DNA of 36,726 nucleotides from Chloroflexota bacterium (GTDB lineage Bacteria > Chloroflexota > Anaerolineae > Aggregatilineales > Aggregatilineaceae): the NCBI GenBank assembly GCA_010092855.1, contig JAADYV010000451.1, positions 1-36,726 on the forward strand, written 5' to 3'. Below, in pieces: positions 27,805 to 36,726 of this stretch. A model generated the notes under the pieces. It searched no databases. It saw only the letters and a program-made list of their open reading frames with translations, and had not been told where the DNA came from. The stretch's first letter is position 1; the number at the start of each line of letters is the position of its first letter. The position numbers and the translations under genes are program-made.

Positions 27805-29466
27805 TTATTGTACCATGTCGGGTTCCCAGTTTGCATACCGAGTGTCGCCACGCTCCCAGACAACCTGTTTGATGCCCGCCAGTCCCTTGAGGGGAAGAAG
27901 TTCCGATGTGACGCGCACCACTTCAACCGGACCAGTTAGGGGCACCACGTACAGCTCGTACTGGCTATTCTCGCGGTTTGAGCTAAACGCGATCCACCTG
28001 CCGTCGGGTGACCAGGTTGGGTCGCGTTCTTCGGCCCGCTCGTCATTCAGGGTCAGCAAGCGAGCCGATCCAGAGCCATCTGCCGCCATCACGTACAAAT
28101 CGGCATCGCTCTCATCCCGATCGGAAATGAACGCGATCATCTCTCGGTCCAGGCCCGGCGCGGTTGCAGGGGCGGGCGACCAGGCGGGGGAAAAACTGCT
28201 GTTGCGAGCTTCGGTAAGGCGGGTCAATTCGCTCCCATCCACCCCCACGCGCCAGATTTCTGTTAAGCCGGAATCTGATGTTTCCAGGTCTGATGCAAAA
28301 GCCAGGTGCCGGCCATCAGGCGACCAGGTTGGTTGCCAGTCTTTCGCATCGTTATCCAACACTCGGCGTGGCTCGCCGCCATCCACTGCCATGATATAAA
28401 TGTCGTAGTCGCCGTCGACATCAGAAGCAAACGCGATCTGCGTGCCGTCAGGTGACCAGGTCGGGTCGCGGGCATTATCTCCTTCAAAGGTTGTGAGGGG
28501 ACGCACAACTCCACCGTCAGCGGGCGCAACGAAGATATCTTCGTATTCAACCACGACAGTTGCACCGGCATCAATGGTCACCTCGCGCAGGTATGCCGTA
28601 AACACAATCTGCTCGCCGTCTGGTGCGTAGCTGCCGTCGTAGACCCGTAGCAGCGTTACGCCTGTGTCCGACATGCTCTCCACCGACGAAAACCGCAGCG
28701 GAATTGATCGTTCCCGGTTGCCGGTACCATCCATCGTGTACAACCAGTCGTCCTGTCCATCGCGCTGGCCGGTGACCAGCAGTGCATAAGTATCCAACGG
28801 TAGGGGTGTAGCAGTAGGAGTCGCCGTTGGTCGAGGTGGTGGCACAACAGTCGCGGGTCTTCGTGTAGGATATGTGCGCAGTGGGTCTACTGTCATGCGT
28901 TGGCCAACTGGCGGTGTTAGGGTTAGCTGTGCTTCAGGAGGTAAATCACCACCGGCGATACCTATTGGGGCTGCGGGTGTACCGCCATCAGGTTCTGGGG
29001 TTGATGATTCGTCATCTGACGACGATAGTTCATTAACCAGCAGGACCAGCCCGAGCACGATCATAACCACGGCCAGCGCGCCCCCGCCCCATAGCAGCAT
29101 AGCATTGGGGCGACGCCTGCCGCTGGGACGTGCGATATCGCTTATGGCATCGGGTTGCATTACACCGGACGACCGCGGCACTTCGACTTGTTGATCTGCT
29201 GCTTCGGGACGCACGCCCGATGTTCCCAGGCGGTCTAGTGCTTGTCGTGCACGCCGGTTGTTGGGATTGATCTGGAGCACCCGCAGCAGACATTCACGCC
29301 GTTCGGCAGACGAAGAAGCCACCGACGCCAGCCACATCCACCCCAACTCATTGTTGGGGTCCTGGGCTACTACTTCCTCTAGAAAGGGGCGGGCGATTTC
29401 TGCGTTGCCACGCTGCGCCGCTTGAATCCCGGATCGTAATAAGTTGCGAAGTTCGTCGCTGCCCAA
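27805..29466 (-). CDS. TPR-like N-domain, TM and TolB/PD40 beta-propeller protein (paralog C)
   Basis: N-domain LLRSGIQAAQRGNAEIARPFLEEVVAQDPNNELGWMWLASVASSSAERRECLLRVLQINPNNRRARQAL; repeated WSPDGxxIAFxSD blades. Confidence 0.88.
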   Translation of the reverse strand: MGSDELRNLLRSGIQAAQRGNAEIARPFLEEVVAQDPNNELGWMWLASVASSSAERRECLLRVLQINPNNRRARQALDRLGTSGVRPEAADQQVEVPRSSGVMQPDAISDIARPSGRRRPNAMLLWGGGALAVVMIVLGLVLLVNELSSSDDESSTPEPDGGTPAAPIGIAGGDLPPEAQLTLTPPVGQRMTVDPLRTYPTRRPATVVPPPRPTATPTATPLPLDTYALLVTGQRDGQDDWLYTMDGTGNRERSIPLRFSSVESMSDTGVTLLRVYDGSYAPDGEQIVFTAYLREVTIDAGATVVVEYEDIFVAPADGGVVRPLTTFEGDNARDPTWSPDGTQIAFASDVDGDYDIYIMAVDGGEPRRVLDNDAKDWQPTWSPDGRHLAFASDLETSDSGLTEIWRVGVDGSELTRLTEARNSSFSPAWSPAPATAPGLDREMIAFISDRDESDADLYVMAADGSGSARLLTLNDERAEERDPTWSPDGRWIAFSSNRENSQYELYVVPLTGPVEVVRVTSELLPLKGLAGIKQVVWERGDTRYANWEPDMVQ

Positions 29467-29602
29467 GTCGGTTTGCCCCTAACACGCAACAATCTTGCGC
29501 TGTGCAGTCCATTAACAGGTCAAACTACACCAGTATCTTATAACGGACCGGCGCGCAAAGCCAGATATCCCATCGGGCGCAATGCAGGGGGACGGTATCA
29601 TG

Positions 29603-29630
29603 AAAAGGACCATCGGGCAGCGATCCTTTT
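29603..29630 (-). terminator. Hairpin/terminator downstream of the 29737-30108 gene
   Basis: On the minus strand AAAAGGA ... TCCTTTT flanking a 14-nt loop. Confidence 0.5.
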
Positions 29631-29736
29631 GTCATGTCATGCACGGCAAGCACCAATCATGGCGAACACGTGCTGGCCAGTGATTGCCGCCAAGCCCCGA
29701 ACACACATATGCCCCTGCGAAGACCCAGGCCAGGCG

Positions 29737-30108
29737 TCAATTGACAGCGCTGAGCAACACGATGATCAACACGATGACGAAAACCACCACGACGATAGCT
29801 ACGCCACTGAGGATGATCACACGGCTGTTGCTCGACTCGCGCTTGGTCTGCATAGCTTGCAGCTCGCGCTGCGCAGTTGGATTGCTGGGATTGATGCGCA
29901 AGACCGTATTCAGATAGCGAGCGCGGTCTTCGGGGGTTTCGGCCACTGCCGCCATCCACAGCCATGCACGTTCGTTCTGCTTGTCGGATTCCAGAATCTG
30001 CTGGAAAATTACGCGCGCGCTTTGCTTGTTGCCCTGCTTGGCCGTTTGAATACCCAACTGCATCAACTGTTCCAGGTTGGGGGTATCGGTATTAAGACCT
30101 GTATCCAT
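29737..30108 (-). CDS. TPR-like N-domain plus C-terminal TM protein (paralog D)
   Basis: LMQLGIQTAKQGNKQSARVIFQQILESDKQNERAWLWMAAVAETPEDRARYLNTVLRINPSNPTAQREL then VIILSGVAIVVVVFVIVLIIVLL. Confidence 0.8.
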   Translation of the reverse strand: MDTGLNTDTPNLEQLMQLGIQTAKQGNKQSARVIFQQILESDKQNERAWLWMAAVAETPEDRARYLNTVLRINPSNPTAQRELQAMQTKRESSNSRVIILSGVAIVVVVFVIVLIIVLLSAVN

Positions 30109-30364
30109 TGGCGTTCACTCCTGCTTGAACACAGCATCACCGTCAACAGTTCCTGACAATTTTCTAACACTTTTATAGTCTCTTATGCGGCGTCTGACAA
30201 GTGGAATCTGGCAAATTGGCATAGCCAGTTCGTACTACATCGCATTCCATTCGGCTAGGCAAACCCAGGAAGACGGTTTCTGAAAAACTTGTTAAAAAGC
30301 GCATATCATGCTTTTATACTCTTGATAGTTTAAGGTATGCTGAAAACACTGTAACGAGTTCAAC

Positions 30365-31069
30365 TTGAACCAACATACGCCTGACATCAACCAACAACGT
30401 GCTAAGTACGCCCGGATCGCGCGTTTGCTATCCGATACATACGGCTATCCGGAATGGCGCCAGCATCTGCCGCCGGTGGATGAACTGGTCAGCACTATTC
30501 TAAGCCAGAGCACGACCGACACCAACCGGGATATGGCCTTTGATGCGCTCAAAGAACGATACCCAACCTGGGAGGCGGTGCGCGATGCGCCAGTGGCGGA
30601 GATCGTTGAGACGGTGCGGCCCGCCGGGCTGGCCAACCAGAAGGGGCCGCGCATCCAGGCCGCGCTGCATTACCTGACCGATACGCAAGGCAAGATTACG
30701 CTCGATTTTCTGGCGGACCTGCCGGTTGATGATGCGAAACAGTGGCTGACACAGATGAATGGGATTGGACCCAAAACCGCCGCGATTATCCTACTGTTTG
30801 CGTTCAACAAGCCAGCTTTTCCGGTCGATACACATGTCCACCGGGTGACAAAACGATTAGGCTTGATCGGTGAAAAAACCAGCGCAGAACGTGCCCATCT
30901 CGAGCTAGAAGCCATGATCCCGCCCGAAGACTACTATCCGGCACACCTAAACCTGATCCGACACGGACGTGAAGTTTGCCAGGCACGCCAGCCCCGCTGT
31001 GATGTGTGCCCGCTAAAAGCGAACTGTGATTATTATCAACAACGAGTGACCGAAGGCACAGGCTCATGA
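30365..31069 (+). CDS. Endonuclease III-like HhH-GPD DNA glycosylase
   Basis: MNGIGPKTAAIILLFAFNKPAFPVDTHVHRVTKRLGL (HhH, Lys and Asp retained); [4Fe-4S] motif C-x6-C-x2-C-x5-C; TTG start. Confidence 0.93.
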   Translation: MNQHTPDINQQRAKYARIARLLSDTYGYPEWRQHLPPVDELVSTILSQSTTDTNRDMAFDALKERYPTWEAVRDAPVAEIVETVRPAGLANQKGPRIQAALHYLTDTQGKITLDFLADLPVDDAKQWLTQMNGIGPKTAAIILLFAFNKPAFPVDTHVHRVTKRLGLIGEKTSAERAHLELEAMIPPEDYYPAHLNLIRHGREVCQARQPRCDVCPLKANCDYYQQRVTEGTGS

Positions 31070-32949
31070 CCCAAATCCCTCCCCGCAACAGTCATGAATT
31101 ACAGATGGCGCTGTCGAACGCGCGTCAAAACCTGGCGCTGCTGCGCAGCCAGGCCCAGGCCAATTCGGTAGATGCGGCCTACCTGGATGGGCGGTTGGCG
31201 GCGCTGGAAAAGCTGCTGGATGAGTTAGCCGCCAGCCACCAGGATACCATTCACCAGAAGCGCCTGGCCGCGCTCTACGATGTCAGCCGGGTTATCGGCT
31301 CGTCACTGGACCTGCAAACGGTGCTGGATCAGGTGATGGATGCCATTATCCAACTGACGGAAGCCGAACGCGGTTTTTTGATGCTGCTGGATGATGACGG
31401 CAAGCTGGCGGTGCGCGTGGCGCGCAACTTTGACCAGGAGACGCTCGAAAGCAGCGAATTCTCCGTCAGCCGGACGATCACGCGCGAGGTAGTCAACAGC
31501 GGCAAGCCGGTCGTGACGACCAATGCCCAAACCGACCCGCGCTACGCCGGGCAAGCCAGCATCGTGGCGCACGCGCTGCGCAGCATTATGGCGACTCCCC
31601 TGCGTGCGCGTGGCAACGTCATCGGCGTGGTGTATGTCGACAATCGCATCCGCACCGGTATCTTCTCCGAAAAAGACCTGGAAGTGCTGGATGCGTTCGC
31701 GGCGCAGGCTGCCGTCTCCATCGACAATGCGCGGCTCTATGGTGACAAAGACCAGGCACTGGCCGCCCGCGTCGAAGAACTGACGATGCTGCAATGGATT
31801 GACCGCCAGCTCAACGAGACGCTGGACATGACCAATGCGATGCGCATTACGCTGGAATGGTCGTCGCGGCTGTGCCATGCCGAAAGCGCCAGCCTGGGCC
31901 TGTACAATCCGGAAGAGAATGTGCTGCGGTTGGTGGCGCACTACGGCGAACCGGACGAGTTTTCCGGGACGGATGAAGTGCCCATGACCCATCCCTTGAT
32001 CGGGCAGGTGTTCGAAACCCACGAGGCCGCTCTGCAATTCTCCACTGCCGGGGAACAGGAGCGGACTATACTGTGTGTCCCCGTCCGGCGCGAAAACAGT
32101 GTGATCGGCATAGTGGCATTGGCCGCCAACCGTCCCAACGCTTTCGACGAGGATGCCCAGGCGCTGGTTTCTCGGCTGGCAGACCGTGCCGCCATCGCCA
32201 TCGAAAACGGGCGGCTGTACGACGCCGTGCAGGCTGCGAACCGCGCCAAATCCGAATTTGTGAGCCTGGTCGCGCACGAACTTAAGGTGCCCATGACCAG
32301 CATCGCAGGGTATGCCGACTTGATGCTGATGGTGGGCAATGCGGACGAGAAGCAAACTGGCTTTTTGAGCACCATCAAGAAAAATGTCGAACGGATGATG
32401 GTGCTGGTCAGCGACCTGACCGACATCAGCCGCATGGAAAGCGGACAGTTGCACGTTGAAAAAGAAGCCGTCGATGTGTACGCGGTGCTGGAAGAAGTGA
32501 AAGAGGGTGTGCTGCAACAGATCGCGGACCATAAACATATGCTGGTCGAGAAGGTGCCGCGCGACTTGCCCCAGCTCTCCGGTGATACCAGCCGCGTGGT
32601 GCAAGTGTTGGTCAATTTGCTGAGCAATGCCTACAAATATACACCCGAAGGTGGGACCATCACCATCCAGGCACAGAATCACGGCGAGCAGGTCAGCGTC
32701 AGCATATCGGACACCGGCATTGGCATGACGGAGGAACAGATCGCCAAGCTGGGTACCAAGTTCTGGCGCGCAGAGAACGACCATGTCAGCAACCAACCTG
32801 GCACCGGCCTGGGATTGGCCATCACGCGCAACCTGCTGACCTTGATGGGCGGCGACCTGGGCGTGCAAAGCGTGGTCGGCGAGGGCAGCACGTTTACCCT
32901 GGTGCTCCCGGTGTGGAAAGCTGCCGAACCGGTTCCTGCGAGTAGCTAA
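31066..32949 (+). CDS. GAF-domain sensor histidine kinase (two GAF domains)
   Basis: HELKVPMTSIAGYADLM, NLLSNAYKYTPEGG, DTGIGMTEEQ, GTGLGLAI; ATGA overlap with the preceding gene. Confidence 0.94.
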   Translation: MTQIPPRNSHELQMALSNARQNLALLRSQAQANSVDAAYLDGRLAALEKLLDELAASHQDTIHQKRLAALYDVSRVIGSSLDLQTVLDQVMDAIIQLTEAERGFLMLLDDDGKLAVRVARNFDQETLESSEFSVSRTITREVVNSGKPVVTTNAQTDPRYAGQASIVAHALRSIMATPLRARGNVIGVVYVDNRIRTGIFSEKDLEVLDAFAAQAAVSIDNARLYGDKDQALAARVEELTMLQWIDRQLNETLDMTNAMRITLEWSSRLCHAESASLGLYNPEENVLRLVAHYGEPDEFSGTDEVPMTHPLIGQVFETHEAALQFSTAGEQERTILCVPVRRENSVIGIVALAANRPNAFDEDAQALVSRLADRAAIAIENGRLYDAVQAANRAKSEFVSLVAHELKVPMTSIAGYADLMLMVGNADEKQTGFLSTIKKNVERMMVLVSDLTDISRMESGQLHVEKEAVDVYAVLEEVKEGVLQQIADHKHMLVEKVPRDLPQLSGDTSRVVQVLVNLLSNAYKYTPEGGTITIQAQNHGEQVSVSISDTGIGMTEEQIAKLGTKFWRAENDHVSNQPGTGLGLAITRNLLTLMGGDLGVQSVVGEGSTFTLVLPVWKAAEPVPASS

Positions 32950-32974
32950 CGCACCCTTTTCCGTACACTAGATC

Positions 32975-33006
32975 AGCGCGGCTGGAGTCATCCGTCGCGC
33001 TTTTTC
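32975..33006 (+). terminator. Intrinsic terminator after the histidine kinase
   Basis: AGCGCG ... CGCGCT followed by TTTTC. Confidence 0.65.
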
Positions 33007-33079
33007 ATTTTTCACTCATGGGCAATTGTCCCCTGACGGCGTATGATCTACAGCATACACAGGGGAAAGTTGACCCACA

Positions 33080-33547
33080 ATGGAACAAAGAACACTTCCA
33101 TATAACGTTTTCACTTACCAACAGCGCATGATGGCAGTGCTGTTGGGCTGGGCAGCGGGTAGCATCACCCTCGGTTTGCTGTGGTGGCGCGGTGGCTCGG
33201 AATGGCTGCGCGGCCTCGGCAGCCAGTTCGTAGGATGGGGCATTATCGACGGGCTGATCGCGCTGGGCGGGCTGCGCGGTGCCAACCGCAACGCAGCGTT
33301 GTTCGCCGCTGGTGAAATGGACGAAGCCACCCACGCCATCCACGCACAGCGTTTCGAACTGATCCTGTGGATCAACACCGGGCTGGACGTGCTGTATATG
33401 GCGTTCGGCGCGTGGCTGGTGCGTCATTTTCGCACGCATGACGAACGGCGCGGGATGGGGTTGGGCATTATCACCCAGGGCGCGTTTTTGTTCGTATTCG
33501 ACGGCGTCAACGCCCTACTGCTGCACCGGAGCTATGATGCTGATTGA
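33080..33547 (+). CDS. Hypothetical membrane protein
   Basis: Four hydrophobic segments; overlaps the start of the CruF-like gene. Confidence 0.75.
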   Translation: MEQRTLPYNVFTYQQRMMAVLLGWAAGSITLGLLWWRGGSEWLRGLGSQFVGWGIIDGLIALGGLRGANRNAALFAAGEMDEATHAIHAQRFELILWINTGLDVLYMAFGAWLVRHFRTHDERRGMGLGIITQGAFLFVFDGVNALLLHRSYDAD

Positions 33548-34301
33548 TCGGCGCACCACGCGCGATTATACGCCCTGGCTGGCCATGCTGGGCTTGTGGC
33601 TGGCGGTGTTGATTGCCACGCCGATCGCTGGGTGGGTGGCGGGAGACGCCACCTTCCCCACCATGGCGTCTTTGGGTGTTGTAGCCCAGGCTAGCGTGAC
33701 CCTGATGGCCTTGGCCGGAGTGTGGCCAGTGGCACGACTGGTGCGCGCCGTGCTGATCGTGGTAACGGGAACGTGGGCGGTCGAGGCGCTGGGCATTGCC
33801 ACCGGATTCCCGTTCGGACATTATGAGTACACTGACGCGCTGCAACCGCAGGCCGCGGGCGTGCCGCTGTTGATTCCGCTGGCGTGGCTGATGATGCTAC
33901 CCCCGGCGTGGGCGGCAGCGGGCGCGTTGGTGCCAAACGTATCCGATTGGCGCGGGCGGATCGCATTCGCCATGCTGAGTGGGCTGGCCTTCACTGCCTG
34001 GGACCTGTACCTCGATCCGCAGATGGTGGAACGCAAGTTGTGGGTCTGGAACCAGGGCGGGGCATATTTCGGCATCCCGTTGGTGAATTTCGTGGGCTGG
34101 TGGACCACGGCGACCCTGTTGACGCTGCTCATCGGACCGGACCAACTCCCACGCCTGCCTTTGCTGGCAATCTACACCCTGACGTGGGCGTTTCAGGCGG
34201 TCGGGTTGGGTGTGTTCTGGGGGCAGCCGGGTCCCGCACTGGCCGGATTCGCGGGAATGGGCGTATTGGTGTGGCTAGCGTGGCGTAAGGAGCGGAGTTA
34301 G
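33534..34301 (+). CDS. Carotenoid biosynthesis protein, CruF-like (DUF422)
   Basis: Multi-TM; EALGIATGFPFGHYEYTDALQPQAAGVPLLIPLAWLMMLPPAW typical of the CruF family; start 33534 or 33537. Confidence 0.8.
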   Translation: MMLIDRRTTRDYTPWLAMLGLWLAVLIATPIAGWVAGDATFPTMASLGVVAQASVTLMALAGVWPVARLVRAVLIVVTGTWAVEALGIATGFPFGHYEYTDALQPQAAGVPLLIPLAWLMMLPPAWAAAGALVPNVSDWRGRIAFAMLSGLAFTAWDLYLDPQMVERKLWVWNQGGAYFGIPLVNFVGWWTTATLLTLLIGPDQLPRLPLLAIYTLTWAFQAVGLGVFWGQPGPALAGFAGMGVLVWLAWRKERS

Positions 34302-34909
34302 TGGACGTTCTCGTCTGGACAGTGATCGCGTTTGTGGCCGGATCGATTCCGTTCTCGGTTCTCATCGGGCGTTATGCACTCAAGAAGGACATCCGGCGCT
34401 ATGGTGACCATAACCCTGGTGCAACCAACGTCATTCGCGCCGGGGGTTGGCGCTGGGGGGCGCTGGCGATCATGGCGGATTTCTTGAAGGGCGCGCTGCC
34501 GGTGGGCCTGGCATGGTTCGCTGCCGGGATTGACGATGCGCGCATCGTTCCGGTGGCGGTAGCTCCGGTGGCCGGACATGCGTTTTCGCCCTGGTTGGGT
34601 TTCCGGGGCGGCAAGGCTGTCGCCGCGACCTTTGGTATCTGGGCTGGGCTAACATTGGGCGAGGGGCCGATTCTGATGGGGCTGCTGCTGCTGATTGGCT
34701 TCAATTTGTTCGAAGTCGACGCCTGGGCGGTGATGTTTATGCTGGGCGGGCTGGGCGCGCACTTGCTGCTCAATCATCCCGATCCCGCGCTGCTGGGCAC
34801 CTGGGCGGGCAACGTCGCCATCACCGGCTGGAAACACCGCACTGGACTCACCCAATCGCCGGGCATGAAACCCTGGCTGCGGCAGCGCCTGGTCAGGAGC
34901 GAGACATGA
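34301..34909 (+). CDS. PlsY-like glycerol-3-phosphate acyltransferase family protein
   Basis: GSIPFSVLIGR, GDHNPGATNVIRAGG, GHAFSPWLGFRGGKAVAATFG; GTG start. Confidence 0.88.
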   Translation: MDVLVWTVIAFVAGSIPFSVLIGRYALKKDIRRYGDHNPGATNVIRAGGWRWGALAIMADFLKGALPVGLAWFAAGIDDARIVPVAVAPVAGHAFSPWLGFRGGKAVAATFGIWAGLTLGEGPILMGLLLLIGFNLFEVDAWAVMFMLGGLGAHLLLNHPDPALLGTWAGNVAITGWKHRTGLTQSPGMKPWLRQRLVRSET

Positions 34910-36036
34910 TGGTCGTCTGGCTGGCGGTGACGCTCGCCCTTACCGTTCTGATGCTGACCGCGCTGCTTAATACTCTCACGTTTCCCCGCTTGCGTGCTCG
35001 CCAACCGGACCATACGCCTTCTGTCTCGATCCTGATCCCGGCCCGCGATGAAGCCGCCGTGATCGGGGCCACCATTCAGCGCCTCTTGAAACAACGTTAT
35101 CCCGACTATGAAATCCTGGTATTGGACGACCATTCCAGCGACGGCACCGCGCAGGTTGCGCGCGACACTGCTGGAAACGATCCCCGCGTGCGTGTGCTGG
35201 CCGGAGAGCCGCTGCCCGTTGGCTGGGCGGGCAAAAACTGGGCCTGCCACCAGCTTGCTGCTGCCGCACAGGGCGAGGTGCTGGTTTTCACCGACGCGGA
35301 TGTTCGCTGGGAACCGGACGCACTGCCGGGCGTAGTGGCGCTGTTGGAGCAGCAGCGCGCAGGGATGCTGACCGTCTGGCCGACGCAGGAGACGCGGACG
35401 GGGGCGGAGCGGCTGGTGGTGCCGTTGATGTCGATGGCCATTATCGCTTATCTGCCAGAGATCATGGTTCGGTTGTCGCCCTGGTCAGCATTTGCGGCGG
35501 CCAATGGGCAGTGTCTCGTCTTCCGCCGGGAAGCCTATCTCGCCAGCGGCACCCACGAGGCAGTTCTCAGCGATGTGGTCGAAGATGTCGCCCTGGCACG
35601 ACGAGCCAAGCGCGCCGGGCAGCGGCTGGTCATGGTCGATGGCAGTGGGCTGGTTGGCTGCCGGATGTACACGGGTTGGAACCAGGTACGCGACGGTTTC
35701 GCCAAGAATATCCTGGCCGGGCACGGCAACAGCCTGGTGTTCCTTGCGCTTTCGACCGTGTTCCACTGGTCGGTCTTCATCGCGCCCTGGGTGTGGCTGG
35801 CGCTGGGAGGATGGGTTACCATTGGTCCATTGTGGCCCGGCTGGGCGCTGATCCTGGTTAGCCTTGGCATTGGAGTCCGGGCGTTGAGCGCGGCTGTTAC
35901 CCGCCAGCGGTTGGTGGATGCGCTGCTGATCCCGGTGTCCACCATGCTGATGACGATCATCGCGGCGCGGTCAGCCTGGTGGCGGCTGCGTCATGGTGGC
36001 CCCCAATGGAAAGGGCGCGTGATCAAGCCTGCATGA
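34906..36036 (+). CDS. Family 2 glycosyltransferase, carotenoid-glycosyltransferase-like
   Basis: SVSILIPARDEAAVIGATIQRLLKQRYPDYEILVLDDHSSDGT, VFTDADVRW, VVEDVALARRAKRAG, C-terminal TMs. Confidence 0.88.
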   Translation: MMVVWLAVTLALTVLMLTALLNTLTFPRLRARQPDHTPSVSILIPARDEAAVIGATIQRLLKQRYPDYEILVLDDHSSDGTAQVARDTAGNDPRVRVLAGEPLPVGWAGKNWACHQLAAAAQGEVLVFTDADVRWEPDALPGVVALLEQQRAGMLTVWPTQETRTGAERLVVPLMSMAIIAYLPEIMVRLSPWSAFAAANGQCLVFRREAYLASGTHEAVLSDVVEDVALARRAKRAGQRLVMVDGSGLVGCRMYTGWNQVRDGFAKNILAGHGNSLVFLALSTVFHWSVFIAPWVWLALGGWVTIGPLWPGWALILVSLGIGVRALSAAVTRQRLVDALLIPVSTMLMTIIAARSAWWRLRHGGPQWKGRVIKPA

Positions 36037-36049
36037 TCGGAGCACAAAC

Positions 36050-36726
36050 GTGAGTACCGAATCCCCCATCCTCATTGTCGGCGCAGGCATCGGCGGGTTG
36101 AGCGCGGCCATCCACCTGGCAGCGGCAGGCCAGCGCGTCGTCGTGGTCGAGCAGAATGACCATGTGGGGGGCAAAATGGGTGAAATCCGGGCCGTTGGCT
36201 ACCGGTGGGATACCGGGCCATCGGTCATCACGATGCGGCACGTTTTCGAGGATTTATTCGCGCACGCGGGCCGCGAGCTTTCGCAATACCTGACGCTCCA
36301 GCCGGTCGATCCACTCACGCGCTATATTTACCCCGATGGCACGGTGCTCGATGTCACGCGCGATTTGCCGCACATGCTAGACCAGATCGCGGCGCTGGAT
36401 CAGCGTGATGTCGAAGGTTACCTGCGCTTTCTGGCGTATGCAGCCCGGCTGCACCGTATCACCGGGCCGGTGTTCATCTATGACCAGCCACCGACGTGGC
36501 GCAGCTTCCTGCGCGTTTCGCCCCGCGATGCGCTGCGCGTGGATGGGGTGCGCACGATGGCGCGTGCGGCGCGTAGTTTCGTGCGCTCGCCACACCTGCG
36601 CCAGTTGCTGGGTCGCTTCGCTACGTATGTGGGGGCCAGCCCGTACCAGGCTCCGGCCACGCTTAACGTGATCGCGCACGTCGAACTGTCTGGCGGGGTG
36701 TGGTATCCCCAGGGCGGCATCTACGC
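36050..36726 (+). CDS. Phytoene desaturase-like FAD oxidoreductase, 3' end beyond the window
   Basis: Own translation from GTG: STESPILIVGAGIGGLSAAIHLAAAGQRVVVVEQNDHVGGKMGEIRAVGYRWDTGPSVITM; not in the ORF track because there is no stop in the window. Confidence 0.9.
   Translation, partial: MSTESPILIVGAGIGGLSAAIHLAAAGQRVVVVEQNDHVGGKMGEIRAVGYRWDTGPSVITMRHVFEDLFAHAGRELSQYLTLQPVDPLTRYIYPDGTVLDVTRDLPHMLDQIAALDQRDVEGYLRFLAYAARLHRITGPVFIYDQPPTWRSFLRVSPRDALRVDGVRTMARAARSFVRSPHLRQLLGRFATYVGASPYQAPATLNVIAHVELSGGVWYPQGGIY

Noticed and set aside
30295-30315. AAAAGC ... GCTTTT inverted repeat before the endonuclease III-like gene
   Set aside because: Short 6-bp arms in an AT-rich spacer; not distinguishable from chance.
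31303-32868. 521-aa ORF on - strand opposite the histidine kinase
   Set aside because: Antisense shadow; His/Gln-rich low-information translation, while the kinase motifs on + are unambiguous.
1-36726. CRISPR arrays, tRNA/rRNA genes, transposases or phage genes
   Set aside because: None seen on reading; no repeat-spacer pattern, cloverleaf-like sequence or recombinase motif was found by eye.

Overview
The window is a GC-rich bacterial chromosome segment. Its gene content (MalF/MalG-type permeases, TPR-TM-TolB propellers, a CruF-like carotenoid locus) suggests Chloroflexota, but this is inference. From left to right it contains: a sugar ABC permease pair; topA; a GH38 alpha-mannosidase with two small coupled genes; a Trm112-like gene; a STAND/TPR protein; a MoeB/ThiF plus rhodanese pair; a cpaF-like secretion ATPase; an eight-gene co-directional locus (18732-24493); an OmpR-type regulator; four paralogous TPR-TM genes (two carrying TolB/PD40 propellers); an endonuclease III-like gene; a GAF histidine kinase; and a carotenoid/lipid locus whose phytoene-desaturase-like gene runs off the window end. 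The strongest candidate for an undescribed system is 18732-24493. It has three paralogous membrane-anchored beta-rich proteins, then a translationally coupled E2-like protein with a eukaryote-like HPN...LCL active site, a JAB/JAMM-like protein with an altered metal motif (H-x-Q) fused to a Cys-less E2/UEV-like domain, an E1-like adenylating enzyme, a small disordered-looking protein and a NUDIX hydrolase, closed by a terminator. No obvious ubiquitin-like modifier with a C-terminal GG is present. The second strongest finding is a 1293-aa MalF-like permease with about seven Calx-beta-like repeats inserted in its TM3-TM4 loop, the array being bracketed by two homologous 52-aa two-TM segments. All homology calls were made by eye; no database search was run.
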